This document shows positions 27,295 through 37,673 of a stretch of 64,000 nucleotides of DNA, one piece after another. Source of the stretch: DATMNI01 sp035570275. GTDB taxonomy: Bacteria > Acidobacteriota > Terriglobia > Bryobacterales > Bryobacteraceae. How positions within the stretch are numbered: position 1 is the first letter of the stretch; every line of letters begins with the position of its first letter. Position numbers and translations under genes: made by a program. The notes under the pieces were generated by a model. The model made no database searches and was not told where the DNA came from. It was given only the letters and a program-made list of their open reading frames with translations. The stretch covers positions 18,854 to 82,853 of the forward strand of contig DATMNI010000251.1 of the NCBI GenBank assembly GCA_035570275.1. The letters run 5' to 3'.

Positions 27295-28674
27295 ATGATG
27301 CGGCTCTCTTGGGTTTTCCTGGCATACGCGCTTTACGGTGCCGGCATTCCCGATCTGCCGCTCGTCAATACCTCTGGTTTTCTTCCGGTCATTCGAGCCC
27401 AGATTGAGCAAGCCGCGGCCGCGGCCAGGGCGCGCCCGCGCGACGCGCAAGCCGCCGGTATGCTAGCCATGACGCTGCACGCCTACAGTCAGTACGATGC
27501 AGCGGGGCCCGTATATTCACGCGCGCACCTCCTGGAACCGCGGAATTTCGACTGGGTCTACCTGCTGGGCGCGGTCGAGATGGCGCAGGGCCAGTTCGAT
27601 TCCGCTGTAGAATCATTTCAAATCGCGCTTCGGATTCGACCTGACGATCTGGTTACGGAGTTGCGTCTGGCAGACTGCCTGACGGCGCTCGCGAAATGGG
27701 ATGACGCGGGCGCGCATTACTACCGTATCCTCGACAGGCATCCCGACTGTGCTCAGGCGTGGTACGGGCTCGGCCGGGTGCAGACGGCGAAACGCGAGCA
27801 TACCGCGGCACTGCAATCGTATGGCAAAGCGTGCGAGGTCTTTCCGGCATACGGGGCCGCTCACTTCGCGCTGGCCGGCGAACTGCGCCTGCTGGGCAAT
27901 AAGGCCGAAATGGGACGGCACCTCACGGTCTACGCGAAAAATGTGACCGTTGAAGCGCCTCTCGACGATCCCTTATTCAAGCGCATTCACGAGCTCAACA
28001 TGGGCGTCCAGGCTCACCTGCAGCGCGCCGCCGAGTTGGAAAAGGCTGGGCTGCTGCAGGAAGCCGTTGGCGAGAATGAAGCCGCTCTCGCCGTCGATCC
28101 CCGCGACGTGCAGGTACACATCAATCTCATATCGCTGTTCGCGCGGATGGCCGACCCGGCAAAGGCTCAGCAGCACTTTGAAGCCGCCATCGCGCTGGAC
28201 CCGGGCCGCTCCGACGCCTGGTATAACGATGGAGTCCTCCTTTTCAAACAGCAGAATTACGCCGGCGCCGAAGAGGCATTTCGTAAGGCTCTCGACATCA
28301 ACCCGGATTATGCGGAGGCCCACAACAATCTAGGTGCGATTTACGAGCAAGAGGGCCACCTGGACGATGCCGCCAAAGAATTTCGCCAAGCGATCGCGGA
28401 CCGGCCGGACTATCCCCTCGCGCGCTTTCATTTGGGTCGCATCTTAGTGAACGGGCAGAGATACGATGAGGCCATCCAGCAATTCCTGAGGGCGCTTTCT
28501 CCCGAGGACGACCAGACCACTTTCTATCTATATGCGCTGGCCGCAACGTATGAGCGCGCGGGCGATCGTGCGCATGCGCTGGCATATTTCCAAAAAGCGC
28601 ACGATGCAGCCGTTGCGCACGGCCAATCAGAGATGCTTACCAGCATCGACCGCGATCTGAAAGCGCTCCACTGA
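27295..28674 (+). CDS. Exported TPR protein between receptor and UnbV gene
   Basis: A 459-residue protein with a short N-terminal hydrophobic segment ([14 protein letters not shown]), so it is exported or anchored. At least eight TPR units follow, for example [40 protein letters not shown] and [20 protein letters not shown]. No enzymatic domain is seen. It lies 32 bases behind the receptor gene and 6 bases before the UnbV gene, so the three products probably act together at the cell surface or periplasm. Confidence 0.88.
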   Translation: MMRLSWVFLAYALYGAGIPDLPLVNTSGFLPVIRAQIEQAAAAARARPRDAQAAGMLAMTLHAYSQYDAAGPVYSRAHLLEPRNFDWVYLLGAVEMAQGQFDSAVESFQIALRIRPDDLVTELRLADCLTALAKWDDAGAHYYRILDRHPDCAQAWYGLGRVQTAKREHTAALQSYGKACEVFPAYGAAHFALAGELRLLGNKAEMGRHLTVYAKNVTVEAPLDDPLFKRIHELNMGVQAHLQRAAELEKAGLLQEAVGENEAALAVDPRDVQVHINLISLFARMADPAKAQQHFEAAIALDPGRSDAWYNDGVLLFKQQNYAGAEEAFRKALDINPDYAEAHNNLGAIYEQEGHLDDAAKEFRQAIADRPDYPLARFHLGRILVNGQRYDEAIQQFLRALSPEDDQTTFYLYALAATYERAGDRAHALAYFQKAHDAAVAHGQSEMLTSIDRDLKALH

Positions 28675-28680
28675 CAGGCG

Positions 28681-30399
28681 ATGACATTCAACCGCCGCCA
28701 TTTCCTGAAAGGTCTCGCCGCCGGCGCTATCCACCTGCCCAGCGCCCTGCCCGTCGCCCGGGCCGCCGAACCGCCGATGTTCCGTGACGCGGCAGCCGAG
28801 GCCGGTCTCAACTTTCATCATTTCAATTTTGCCACCGGCCATCATTACATGCCGGAGATTATGGGCGCCGGCGCCGCCCTGTTCGACTACGACAATGATG
28901 GCGATCTGGACATTTATCTAGTCCAGGGCACGCGCCTCGACCCCGCGGGCAAGCTTGTCTCCCCGCCTCCACCTGGCTGGAAGCCCGGCAATCGGCTATT
29001 CAAGAACATGCTGGCGGAGACCGGCGAACTGCGCTTCGTCGATGTTACCGAAAAGGCCGGTGTGGGGCACATCGGTTACGGTATGGGCGTGGCTGCAGGG
29101 GACTACGATAACGATGGCTTTCTTGACCTGTATGTGACAAACTTCGGAAATAACGTGCTATATCACAACAACGGTGATGGGACGTTTACCGATGTCACGC
29201 TGGAGGCGGGAGTCGGGGATCCGCATTGGTCGACCAGCGCTGCCTGGGTGGATTTCGATGGCGATGGTTATCTCGATCTGTTTGTCTGCAACTACGTCGA
29301 TTTTACAGTCAAAGGCAATCGTGGCTGTTTTTCCCCTACTGGCGAACCGGACTATTGCACGCCTAAGATGTACCATGCGGTGCCCTCCCGGCTCTTTCGA
29401 AATTTGCGGAATGGGCGATTCGAGGATGTCACCGAGCCCTCCCGCATCAACAGTGTATACGGGCCGGCCCTCGGCGTTCTGAGCGCCGATTTCGACGGCG
29501 ACGGCCGTGCCGACATTTATGTGGCTAATGATACCGCCCAGAATCACCTTTGGCTGAACCAGGGCGACGGCACGTTTCGTGAATCGGCGCTCGAACATGG
29601 CGTGGCCTACAGCGGCGACGGGCTAGCCAAAGCAGGCATGGGCGTGACTCTCGCGGACGTCCAAAACGACGGTGGCGAGATGCTACTCGTGACTAACCTC
29701 ACCGGCGAGGGTGTCACTGCATTTCGCGGCAACGCGCCGGGCCAGTTCGATGACGTGACTGCCGAAGTTGGCCTCCTTCAATCTACGTTCGGCTACACCG
29801 GTTTCGGCGTGCAGTGGTTTGACTATGACAACGATGGCTGGCTGGATCTCTTCATCGCTAACGGCGCGGTGGCGCTCTCGGGATCCGATCGCGGTGGAAT
29901 GTCCCGTTATGCTCAACGCAAGCAGTTGTTTCACAACCAGGGCCGCGGGAAACCATTTCGTGAGACCTCTGGCCTTGCCGGAGCGGCGTTCCAGGTTAAT
30001 GAAGTCAGCCGTGCGGCCGCAATCGGCGATATCGATAACGACGGGGCTCTCGACATTCTTGTAACCAACAACAACGGGCCCGTGCGCCTGCTTCGTAACC
30101 AGGCGGCCAAGAGCGGCCACTGGCTCGTCCTGAAGCTCGAGTCGGCAGGCACTAACCGGTTCGCCATCGGTGCGCGCGTCGCTGTGTTGAGGCATGGCCA
30201 GGACCCGTTATGGCGCCGCGTCCATACGGATTCCAGCTATCTCAGCTCCCATGATGTCCGCGCGCATTTCGGACTTGGCGATAAACCGGAGATCGAGGCC
30301 GTGGTGGTCCGCTGGCCCGACGGTTCGCGAGAACGTTTTGAAGGAATCAAATCCGACCGCATAGCCACGCTGCGCCGTGGATCGGGAAAACAGGTTTGA
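28681..30399 (+). CDS. Tat-exported ASPIC/UnbV (CRTAC1-like) VCBS protein
   Basis: A 572-residue protein with a twin-arginine signal (NRRHFLKGLAAGAI) and an FG-GAP/VCBS propeller. Ca-binding DxDxDG-type loops recur: YDNDGDLDIYL, YDNDGFLDLYV, DFDGDGYLDLFV, DFDGDGRADIYV, YDNDGWLDLFI and DIDNDGALDILV. The C-terminal ASPIC/UnbV domain runs from about 470 (NRFAIGARVAV), through YLSSHDVRAHFGLGD, to VRWPDGSRE. The biochemical role of UnbV domains is unknown; the family is extracytoplasmic. It is the last gene of the receptor-TPR-UnbV operon and is translated six bases after the TPR stop. Confidence 0.93.
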   Translation: MTFNRRHFLKGLAAGAIHLPSALPVARAAEPPMFRDAAAEAGLNFHHFNFATGHHYMPEIMGAGAALFDYDNDGDLDIYLVQGTRLDPAGKLVSPPPPGWKPGNRLFKNMLAETGELRFVDVTEKAGVGHIGYGMGVAAGDYDNDGFLDLYVTNFGNNVLYHNNGDGTFTDVTLEAGVGDPHWSTSAAWVDFDGDGYLDLFVCNYVDFTVKGNRGCFSPTGEPDYCTPKMYHAVPSRLFRNLRNGRFEDVTEPSRINSVYGPALGVLSADFDGDGRADIYVANDTAQNHLWLNQGDGTFRESALEHGVAYSGDGLAKAGMGVTLADVQNDGGEMLLVTNLTGEGVTAFRGNAPGQFDDVTAEVGLLQSTFGYTGFGVQWFDYDNDGWLDLFIANGAVALSGSDRGGMSRYAQRKQLFHNQGRGKPFRETSGLAGAAFQVNEVSRAAAIGDIDNDGALDILVTNNNGPVRLLRNQAAKSGHWLVLKLESAGTNRFAIGARVAVLRHGQDPLWRRVHTDSSYLSSHDVRAHFGLGDKPEIEAVVVRWPDGSRERFEGIKSDRIATLRRGSGKQV

Positions 30400-30467
30400 T
30401 GCTCGCCCGGCCGTTGCGCGAGTTGAGGAGCAATCCTCGCGTGCCAGGTGTCACCATTGCAAGGACT

Positions 30468-31841
30468 TCAAAACCGTGTCACTTCCGTAAAGTTAAATCC
30501 CCGCACCTTCATCGCCGGGGCTACCATGTCGAAGGCTTCCTCGCCCGAAGCGCGCATTGCCGGGCCGATCGCCTCTACGTTCGAGAGCATCTCCATCAGC
30601 CCGACGTTGAAGCGGAAATTGCGCACGCCGGCGGTCACGCGGCCGGCTTCCACCAGGAACGTGCCGTCGCGGGTCATGCCGGTGAAAATCTTTTCGTAGG
30701 GGTCCACCTCGCGGATGTACCAGAGGCGCGTCACCAGGATTCCGCGTTCGGTGGATGCGACCATTTCGTCCACGCTGGTGTTGCCACCCGAAATCACGAT
30801 GTTCGCGGGCGCTTCGCCGTATTCGTTGGGCAGGGGCAGTCCGTGGCCCGTGGGCGCAACACGTTCCAGTGCGGCGGCCTGGCGGCTATAGGCGATCTCG
30901 CGCACCACGCCGCGGTCCACCAGCGTGAGGCGGCGGCGCGGCACGCCTTCGCCATCGAATGGCGCGCCCGATTGCGCGGCGTGAAGCGCATCGTCGTGGA
31001 TGGTGATGTTCTCGCCGAAAAGCTTGTGGCCGATGCGGTCGTTCAAAAAGCTGCGGCCGTCGCGAATGGCGGTAGCGCTGAAGTCGCCGAACATCTGGCC
31101 CACCAGGTCGAGCACCGCGGCCGGTTCCAGGATCACGGTGTAACGGTCAGGCGGCAACTCGCGGGGATCGCCCGATTCCGCCGCCTTGCGGGCCGCGGTT
31201 TGCGCCAGTTGGAGCGGGTCCAGGTCCGCCAGATTGCAAGCGCTGGCCTTGGCCCAGCCGGAACTGCCGCCGGCCATGGCGGTGATGGAGAACCGCGCCA
31301 GGGTTTCGGAGTGGCGGCAGGCCACGCCGCGCGAATTGAAGAGCGCGAAGACCGATTCGCCGGTGGAATAGATGCCGGCCGCGGTCTGGCCCGCCGATTC
31401 CACCACGCCGATAGCGGCAGCCACCGCCCGCGCGCGCTCCTCCGGCGTGGCCTGCGCGGTGGCTTCGAAATGCCGGGCCGGGCCTGGCCCAATGGGGGGG
31501 CAGTCTGCGGGTTCGGCCAGGGGCAGCAGGTCGGCATCCGGCTCCATCAGCCGCGCCAGGGCCACGGACTGCTCCACCACCGCGCGGATGTCGTCCCGGT
31601 CCAGCCGGTTGGTGGAGGCCCGCGCCGTGCGGCCATCAATCAGCGGACGCACCGAAAGCTGCGTGGTGCGCTCGGCCACATTTTGGTGGATCCCGTTGTT
31701 GGCGAACCGCGTCAGCGCTTCGTAATCGCTCCCGATGATGGCTTCGATTTCGGTTACACCCAGCGCGCGGGCAGCGTCCACCACCTGGCTGAAGATTTCC
31801 TCAGCCGGCGTTCCCTTAGCCGGCGCTCCCTTATCCGGCAT
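30468..31841 (-). CDS. pmbA: PmbA/TldE-type metalloprotease partner
   Basis: A 457-residue TldE/PmbA homologue. It lacks the HExxxH zinc motif of TldD, as PmbA proteins do, and shows the family's GVACRHSETLARFS, GRSFLNDRIG and NTSVDEMVAS stretches. With TldD it forms a heterodimeric protease that degrades unfolded peptides and matures some RiPPs. The start is ATG 31841 with GGGAG five bases before it; it overlaps the tldD stop by 11 bases. The first codons consist of a 15-base tandem duplication (31804-31833) that copies the tldD stop region. No RiPP precursor is evident nearby. Confidence 0.93.
   Translation of the reverse strand: MPDKGAPAKGTPAEEIFSQVVDAARALGVTEIEAIIGSDYEALTRFANNGIHQNVAERTTQLSVRPLIDGRTARASTNRLDRDDIRAVVEQSVALARLMEPDADLLPLAEPADCPPIGPGPARHFEATAQATPEERARAVAAAIGVVESAGQTAAGIYSTGESVFALFNSRGVACRHSETLARFSITAMAGGSSGWAKASACNLADLDPLQLAQTAARKAAESGDPRELPPDRYTVILEPAAVLDLVGQMFGDFSATAIRDGRSFLNDRIGHKLFGENITIHDDALHAAQSGAPFDGEGVPRRRLTLVDRGVVREIAYSRQAAALERVAPTGHGLPLPNEYGEAPANIVISGGNTSVDEMVASTERGILVTRLWYIREVDPYEKIFTGMTRDGTFLVEAGRVTAGVRNFRFNVGLMEMLSNVEAIGPAMRASGEEAFDMVAPAMKVRGFNFTEVTRF
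31804..31833. repeat. 15-bp tandem duplication at the tldD/pmbA junction
   Basis: Two units, GCCGGCGTTCCCTTA and GCCGGCGCTCCCTTA (plus strand), lie head to tail; the second ends in the tldD stop codon complement (31831-31833). Read on the minus strand, each unit contains TAAGGGA, a stop codon with a Shine-Dalgarno-like tail. In the pmbA frame they encode K-G-A-P-A repeats. Confidence 0.8.
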
Positions 31842-33288
31842 ACGCGCTCCCAACCTTTATCTTGCGGAAACGCGACGGGCTGGCGCCGTGGCCCGTACCC
31901 ATCACCTGCTCCGGCTGTCCTTTGCCGCAATTGGGCACGCCCCACAGTGTCCAGTGGTCGCGGTTGGCGATGGCGTCACAGGCGTTCCAGAACTCCGTCG
32001 AGATGCCGCTGTAGCTCGGGTTCTTGAGCATTCGGACGCGCTTACCATGACGAATCTCCCAGCCCACCTCGCAGCCGAACTGAAAGTTGTAGCGCTTGTC
32101 GTCGATCGACCAGCTTCGGTTGGTCTCCATGTAGATGCCGTGATCCACGTCGAAGACCTCCTCCAACGATTGCTCCCCGGGCTCCAGGCTCACGTTGGTC
32201 ATGCGGATCAACGGCAGGCGCGACCATCCGTCGGCGCGCATGCAGCCGTTGGAGCGCGGTTGCCCGATTTCGGCCGCCGTCTCGCGCGACGTCATATAGC
32301 CCACAAACCGCCCGGCGCGAATGATGTCGTTGCGCTGCGCCGGCACGCCTTCGTCATCGAACGCGAACGTGCCCAATCCCGGACCGTGTTCGGCGCGCGC
32401 GTCACACACCACGTTGACGATTTCCGAGCCGTAGCGAAGGTGGTCGAGCTGGTCGAGCGTGAGGAAGCTCATGCCCGCATAGTTGGCCTCGGTGCCCAGC
32501 ACCCGGTCGAGTTCGATGGGGTGGCCGATGGATTCGTGAATCTGCAGGCCGAGTTGCGAGCTTTCCAGTATCAGGTCGAATTCGCCGGCGGGACATTGAT
32601 CGGCCGCGTGCAGCGCCACCGCCTCCTCGGCCACGCGCGGCGCGTTCTCGAGGAGCCCCAACTCCGCCACCAGTTCGTAGCCCTTGAGTTGGTATTGGCC
32701 GCCGAAGGAATTAGGGTACGACCGCTTTTGGATCTCGCCCTCCCGGTAGCTGAGCGCCGAATAACCGGCGCCGGAGAGATACCGGGTCTGGTCGATAAGG
32801 CTGCCGAGCGTGGAGGCGAAGACCTGGCGGCGGCGCTCGAAGTGCATGGAGGCCTCGGCCAGGTTGACGCCGGAGTTGCGCCGCAATTCAGCGTCCACCG
32901 CCAGCAGGACCGCCAGGTTTTGATCGGCCGGCACGGCGAAGGGGTCGATGGCGATGGGCGACACCCAGGTGGCTTCGAAACGGTCTTCGGGCGCCAGGGC
33001 GACATCGCGCTTCTTGGCGGCGGTGCCGGCCTGGGCGATCTGGAGCGCCAGCCGGGCGGCGGATTCCACGCCATCGCGGCTCAAATCGTCGGTGGCAGCG
33101 AAGCCCCAGCAGCCATGGGCCAGCACGCGGATGCCTACGCCTGCCGATTCGGAGCTGCCCACGTGCCCGATCTTGCCGTTCTTGGTGGCGATATCGCGCT
33201 CGCTGGTTTCGATGGCGCGCACGTCGGCATAAGTCACGCCGCGGCGCGCCACGGCGTCGAGAGCGGCCAGCGCTAATTCCTTCGGCAT
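31831..33288 (-). CDS. tldD: TldD zinc metalloprotease
   Basis: A 485-residue TldD homologue. The zinc site HESIGH, within LQIHESIGHPIELDRVLG, is intact, and the C-terminal Cys ligand is likely the one in WGVPNCGKGQP. Other family blocks are SSESAGVGIRVLAHGCWGFA near the N-terminus and GTFAFDDEGVPAQR. It forms the catalytic subunit with PmbA, encoded immediately downstream with overlap. It lies 20 bases behind thrC; this gap holds a duplicated stop region with a mini-ORF. Confidence 0.95.
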   Translation of the reverse strand: MPKELALAALDAVARRGVTYADVRAIETSERDIATKNGKIGHVGSSESAGVGIRVLAHGCWGFAATDDLSRDGVESAARLALQIAQAGTAAKKRDVALAPEDRFEATWVSPIAIDPFAVPADQNLAVLLAVDAELRRNSGVNLAEASMHFERRRQVFASTLGSLIDQTRYLSGAGYSALSYREGEIQKRSYPNSFGGQYQLKGYELVAELGLLENAPRVAEEAVALHAADQCPAGEFDLILESSQLGLQIHESIGHPIELDRVLGTEANYAGMSFLTLDQLDHLRYGSEIVNVVCDARAEHGPGLGTFAFDDEGVPAQRNDIIRAGRFVGYMTSRETAAEIGQPRSNGCMRADGWSRLPLIRMTNVSLEPGEQSLEEVFDVDHGIYMETNRSWSIDDKRYNFQFGCEVGWEIRHGKRVRMLKNPSYSGISTEFWNACDAIANRDHWTLWGVPNCGKGQPEQVMGTGHGASPSRFRKIKVGSAYAG

Positions 33289-33294
33289 TGTCTG

Positions 33295-33308
33295 TCACCT
33301 CGGTGTGA

Positions 33309-33312
<4 letters not shown>
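33295..33312 (-). repeat. Duplicated thrC 3' end forming a five-codon mini-ORF
   Basis: The thrC ending ATCACACCGCGATGA is repeated at once as ATCACACCGAGGTGA. The result is ATG-ATC-ACA-CCG-AGG-TGA, whose ATG overlaps the thrC stop (ATGA) and whose stop lies six bases before the tldD ATG. It may pass ribosomes from thrC to tldD. Confidence 0.75.
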
Positions 33313-34532
<1,220 letters not shown>

Positions 34533-34645
34533 CAAGTAAAAAGTCTATCATTTGGCACCGGTTTGGCTGGGTGCGGGAGGTGGGCGTGGCAGGTGGGTTA
34601 GACTGGCAGGACGGGCCTCGGGCGGGGCCTTCCAAGGGGTGGCGC

Positions 34646-35658
34646 ATGATCTCCTGGGTTGCGATGGAGAGAGTCGTGGAACGACAGATGGCGTCGGATG
34701 CCGCGTACCGCAAACTGGCCGCCGGAAGACCGCTGCGTTCCGATGCCATGCGTCTCACCGATGAGGAACTGCTGGCCAGGTTGCGGTCCTTGGTGTGGAT
34801 ATCGACCGGCCCTCGCTGGAACGGCTTTGCGAGCAGGCCCTCTCGGCTGAAGAGATCGCCGTACCACTGTTGAAGCAGCGACCATTTCGGGAACAAACGG
34901 GCCGGAACAAAGCGGGGCATGGAAAGCGATTGGATCTGGATTTGTCTGGCGGCCTTATGGCAGCGCTGGTTCCCCGATAAACCTTCTTTCGAGTTGCTGG
35001 ATGACAAGATGCAGGCAGGGTATGATCTGAAGGCATCTTCCGGCGCCGTGGCGGCCTGCCGCATCTGGCTCGATGCGTGGAAGGACGTGCTGCACATACT
35101 GGACAAAGCCCGTATGCAGTCAATCGAGGAATTCGATGACCGGTTCGGCGGGAGCCAATCGTTGTTTAATTGGATTCAGGATCTGGAATGACATGACCCG
35201 GAACTGGCGGCGCTCCCTGGCGGAGTCCTATTTCGAACTGGGCGAGACGGGCAAAGCGGAAGCGCTCTATCGGGACTGGTTGAACACCGATCCCGGCTGG
35301 GGATGGGGTTGGATCGGCTGGTCGGACTGCTACCGCTTTACACACACGGAGATGAAGGACTTGAACCGATCGGAACAGCTTCTGCGGGAAGGGCTTTCGA
35401 TCGTAGATGTCAGGGACCGCGCGGAACTAGAAGGGCGGCTCGCCGATCTATACAAAGATCGGGGACCTAACGAGGGGGCGGCAGAGTTCCGGCCACAGGC
35501 CAAAGCCGCGGCGGCGTCGAACGCCACTGCCATGCCGCGTGGCACGTCCGCATCAACCCCCGCGCCCGCTTCGGTTACCAGACAAAGGATCGGGCGAAAT
35601 GAGCCGTGCCCTTGTGGGGAGCGGCAAGAAGTTCAAGAGATGCTGCGGGGGAATCTAA
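34646..35658 (+). pseudogene. SEC-C motif protein broken by several frameshifts
   Basis: Consecutive pieces of one protein lie in different frames: SDAMRLTDEELLARLRSL; then GVDIDRPSLERLCEQALSAE; then WIWICLAALWQRWFPDKPSF with LDDKMQAGYDLKASSGAVAA; then LAESYFELGETGKAEALYRD; and finally the SEC-C motif. That motif reads IGRNEPCPCG, one extra G in a GGGG run, then GSGKKFKRCCGGI and a stop. At least four shifts are needed, so it is a genuine pseudogene rather than one sequencing error. SEC-C is a zinc motif shared with SecA. It sits divergent from thrC. Confidence 0.8.
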
Positions 35659-35692
35659 AGCAGTCGGCGGTTGTGCGTTAGACTTGCGTCAG

Positions 35693-36796
35693 ATGACGGA
35701 TGAAGAGTTGGAAAGGCCGCTGGCCGATGTGGAATCGGACCGGTCAGAGCGCAAGCAGTCGCTCGCCGACCCGGACAAGGTCAGGCAGGCCATTTGCGCG
35801 TTTGCGAACGATCTGCCGAATCACGGTGCGCCCGGTGTTTTGCTCATCGGCGCCAAAGACGATGGCTCGTGCGCCGGTTTGGCGATTACGGATGAATTGC
35901 TGCGGACCCTGGCGGATATGCGTCAGGACATCGTTCCGTTTCCATCAATCACCGTCCAGAAGCGCAGCCTGAATCACTGTGAAATCGCGGTCGTGTTGGT
36001 CGAGCCGTCGGATGCTCCCCCCGTTCGGTATAAGGGTCGCGTATGGGTCCGCGTGGGACCTCGGCGGGCCATTGCCACTCCCGAGGAGGAGCGCCGCCTC
36101 ACGGAGAAACGACGATCGGGAGACTTGCCGTTCGACATCCGCCCCATGCGGCATGCTACGACGGGGGACCTCGATCTGGAACTGTTTCGTAATACGTATC
36201 TGAGGGCGAGCGTTGCCGCGGAGGTGATCGAGCAGAACCAAAGGACTGTCGAACAGCAACTAGCTTCCCTGCGGCTCGCGGTTGGGGAGGCATCGCAAGC
36301 GATCCCAACCGTGCTGGGTGTGCTGGTCCTCGGCAGAGACCCAATGGCCCAAATACCAGGAGCTTACGTGCAGTTCCTCAGGTTCGATGGGACGGAACTG
36401 GCGGACCCGGTGAGGGACTCGGCGGCGATCAGTGGACCGCTGCCCGAGCTCATCCGAATGGCGGAGGAGAGACTGGTTGCCCACATCGAAACGGCCCGTG
36501 ATTTCATTTCTGGGGCCGTTGATGTGGCGCACGCGGCGTACCCAATCGTTGCCATTCAACAGTTGGCACGAAATGCCATCATGCATCGATCGTACGAGGG
36601 CACGAACGCTCCGGTCCGCATCAATTGGTTCTCGGACAGAATTGAAATTCTCAGTCCGGGTGGGCCGTATGGGCAAGTCACGGAAGCCTACCGCGATTTC
36701 GAGGCGCTGGCGCGAACCATTGCCGCCAGGATCGGCTTATCGATCGTTACCGATTATCGTAGACCTCGACCAGAGCTCCAAATTGACCCGAAGTGA
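35693..36796 (+). CDS. Schlafen AlbA_2-type putative DNA-binding / ATP-binding protein
   Basis: A 367-residue protein started at ATG 35693 (Met-Thr-Asp-Glu-Glu). The AlbA_2 core covers about 15-140: ESDRSERKQS, ICAFANDLPNHGAPGVLLIG, PPVRYKGRVWVRVGPRRA. The C-terminal half has the RecG-like/HATPase_c_4 pattern LARNAIMHRSYEG, then WFSDRIEILSPGGPYG. Such proteins are often called transcriptional regulators or RecG-like ATP-binding proteins, but few are characterised. The end is shorter than usual: the expected FGxG-IxxARxxL segment after GGPYG is missing. GTGA overlap links it to the next small gene. Confidence 0.75.
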   Translation: MTDEELERPLADVESDRSERKQSLADPDKVRQAICAFANDLPNHGAPGVLLIGAKDDGSCAGLAITDELLRTLADMRQDIVPFPSITVQKRSLNHCEIAVVLVEPSDAPPVRYKGRVWVRVGPRRAIATPEEERRLTEKRRSGDLPFDIRPMRHATTGDLDLELFRNTYLRASVAAEVIEQNQRTVEQQLASLRLAVGEASQAIPTVLGVLVLGRDPMAQIPGAYVQFLRFDGTELADPVRDSAAISGPLPELIRMAEERLVAHIETARDFISGAVDVAHAAYPIVAIQQLARNAIMHRSYEGTNAPVRINWFSDRIEILSPGGPYGQVTEAYRDFEALARTIAARIGLSIVTDYRRPRPELQIDPK

Positions 36797-37044
36797 GAAA
36801 AGAACCTTTGAAGAAACCCAAGAGTAAAGTGAGCGACAAGTTGCGCCCCGAATATGATCTTCGCCAGTTGCTGAACGGAGGGGTGCGCGGGAAGTACGCG
36901 AAACGCTACCACGCCGGAACAAATCTTGTTCTGTTGGACCCCGATGTCCGAAAGGCCTTCCGCAGCGAAAGAGAGGTGAATGACGCCTTACGCCTGGTGA
37001 TCGAGTTGCGCAAGGTCGGGTCGGGTAGCGCCCGTGCCACGTAA
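36793..37044 (+). CDS. Small antitoxin-like hypothetical protein
   Basis: An 83-residue protein beginning at a GTG that overlaps the upstream stop. The middle reads LRPEYDLRQLLNGGVRGKYA, then KRYHAGTNLVLLDPDV and a helix NDALRLVIELRKV. This resembles a widespread family of short proteins seen beside toxin genes, with a Y-D-[LF] start, a GVRGKYA core and an LDPDVAxxF tail. No toxin is recognisable downstream; 37045-37235 is empty except for a duplicated TCTATTACGGC. Confidence 0.6.
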   Translation: MRKEPLKKPKSKVSDKLRPEYDLRQLLNGGVRGKYAKRYHAGTNLVLLDPDVRKAFRSEREVNDALRLVIELRKVGSGSARAT

Positions 37045-37235
37045 GGAGCCTGGCAGTCTATTACGGCCTCCGGCAACGGAAGAACTCGTCAATCGTACTA
37101 TTCTCTATCTCTATAGAGATCAAGGCATTAAGCGCGGCCGGTCAAGGATTTTCCCGGAAGATCGCGGGGGTTCTATTACGGCGGGGTTACCAATAGGCCT
37201 ATGAACCTGGGTATGGATCGGTTCTAATCATAAGT

Positions 37236-37427
37236 ATGAACCTGATAGATGCTGGTGTGGTGGCGCTGTTGACAGTCCTGGACTTTGCTTTCCTGGTTCA
37301 CTTGCGGAACTGGTACAACCGCGTTACCGGGGACGAGCGCATTATGCGCGGCCTGGAATTCGCCCTGCGGCACGAGATCGAACAGGCGGATTCATTGACT
37401 CGCGAGAGCGAACTGCTGCCCGGCTAG
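37236..37427 (+). CDS. Possible small membrane protein
   Basis: A 63-codon frame with one hydrophobic helix (AGVVALLTVLDFAFLVHL) followed by a charged tail. No good Shine-Dalgarno precedes the ATG, and no family is recognised. It may be real but could be chance. Confidence 0.35.
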   Translation: MNLIDAGVVALLTVLDFAFLVHLRNWYNRVTGDERIMRGLEFALRHEIEQADSLTRESELLPG

Positions 37428-37483
37428 AACCGATACACCGCCATCTGGTGGTGGTGTTAACATTAACGATCTGTTGCCCTTCC

Positions 37484-37513
37484 TTGCATTCTGCAATCCC
37501 CGCGGTGTATACT
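37484..37513 (+). promoter_or_regulatory. Predicted sigma-70-type promoter of the DAHP synthase leader
   Basis: A -35-like TTGCAT (37484-37489) and a -10 TATACT (37508-37513) are 18 bases apart. Transcription would start at about 37520, only a few bases before the leader-peptide ATG at 37523, so that peptide would be almost leaderless. Confidence 0.6.
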
Positions 37514-37522
37514 CTGATTTTG

Positions 37523-37597
37523 ATGCAGTCTGCCTTCCCCAACGTGTTTACTTACCGGCCCTGGTGGTTTAGCCAAATGTTTAGCCAGATCCGTTAG
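37523..37597 (+). CDS. Aromatic-rich leader peptide for DAHP synthase attenuation
   Basis: A 24-codon frame ending in TAG at 37595-37597. It has seven aromatic residues: Phe at codons 5, 9, 16 and 20, Tyr at 11 and adjacent Trp at 14-15. This is the hallmark of aromatic amino-acid attenuators such as trpL and pheL. The Trp pair (37562-37567) lies about 35 bases before the proposed antiterminator strand, and the stop codon only a few bases before it. It is followed by a terminator hairpin and then the DAHP synthase gene. Too short for ordinary gene calling. Confidence 0.8.
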   Translation: MQSAFPNVFTYRPWWFSQMFSQIR

Positions 37598-37600
37598 AAG

Positions 37601-37673
37601 TGGCGTTGGTCAAGACTTCGTTACGAAATCCAGTTCCCGGCCAACCCACTCGCAAGGGTGGGTTTTTGTTTTA
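37601..37673 (+). terminator. Attenuator: antiterminator and intrinsic terminator before the DAHP synthase gene
   Basis: Terminator: AACCCACTC (37643-37651), GCAA tetraloop, GGGTGGGTT (37656-37664), a 9-bp stem running into TTTTTGTTTT. The alternative pairing is TGGCGTTGG (37601-37609) with CCAACCCA (37641-37648), eight pairs with one bulged C, which would consume the terminator's 5' arm. The leader segment CCAACG (37539-37544) can in turn pair with 37604-37609. This is the layout of a ribosome-mediated transcription attenuator. Confidence 0.8.

Noticed and set aside
30396..33276. Two plus-strand frames of over 500 codons across pmbA and tldD
   Set aside because: Both run antisense to genes with clear family motifs (including the HESIGH zinc site), so they are composition artefacts.
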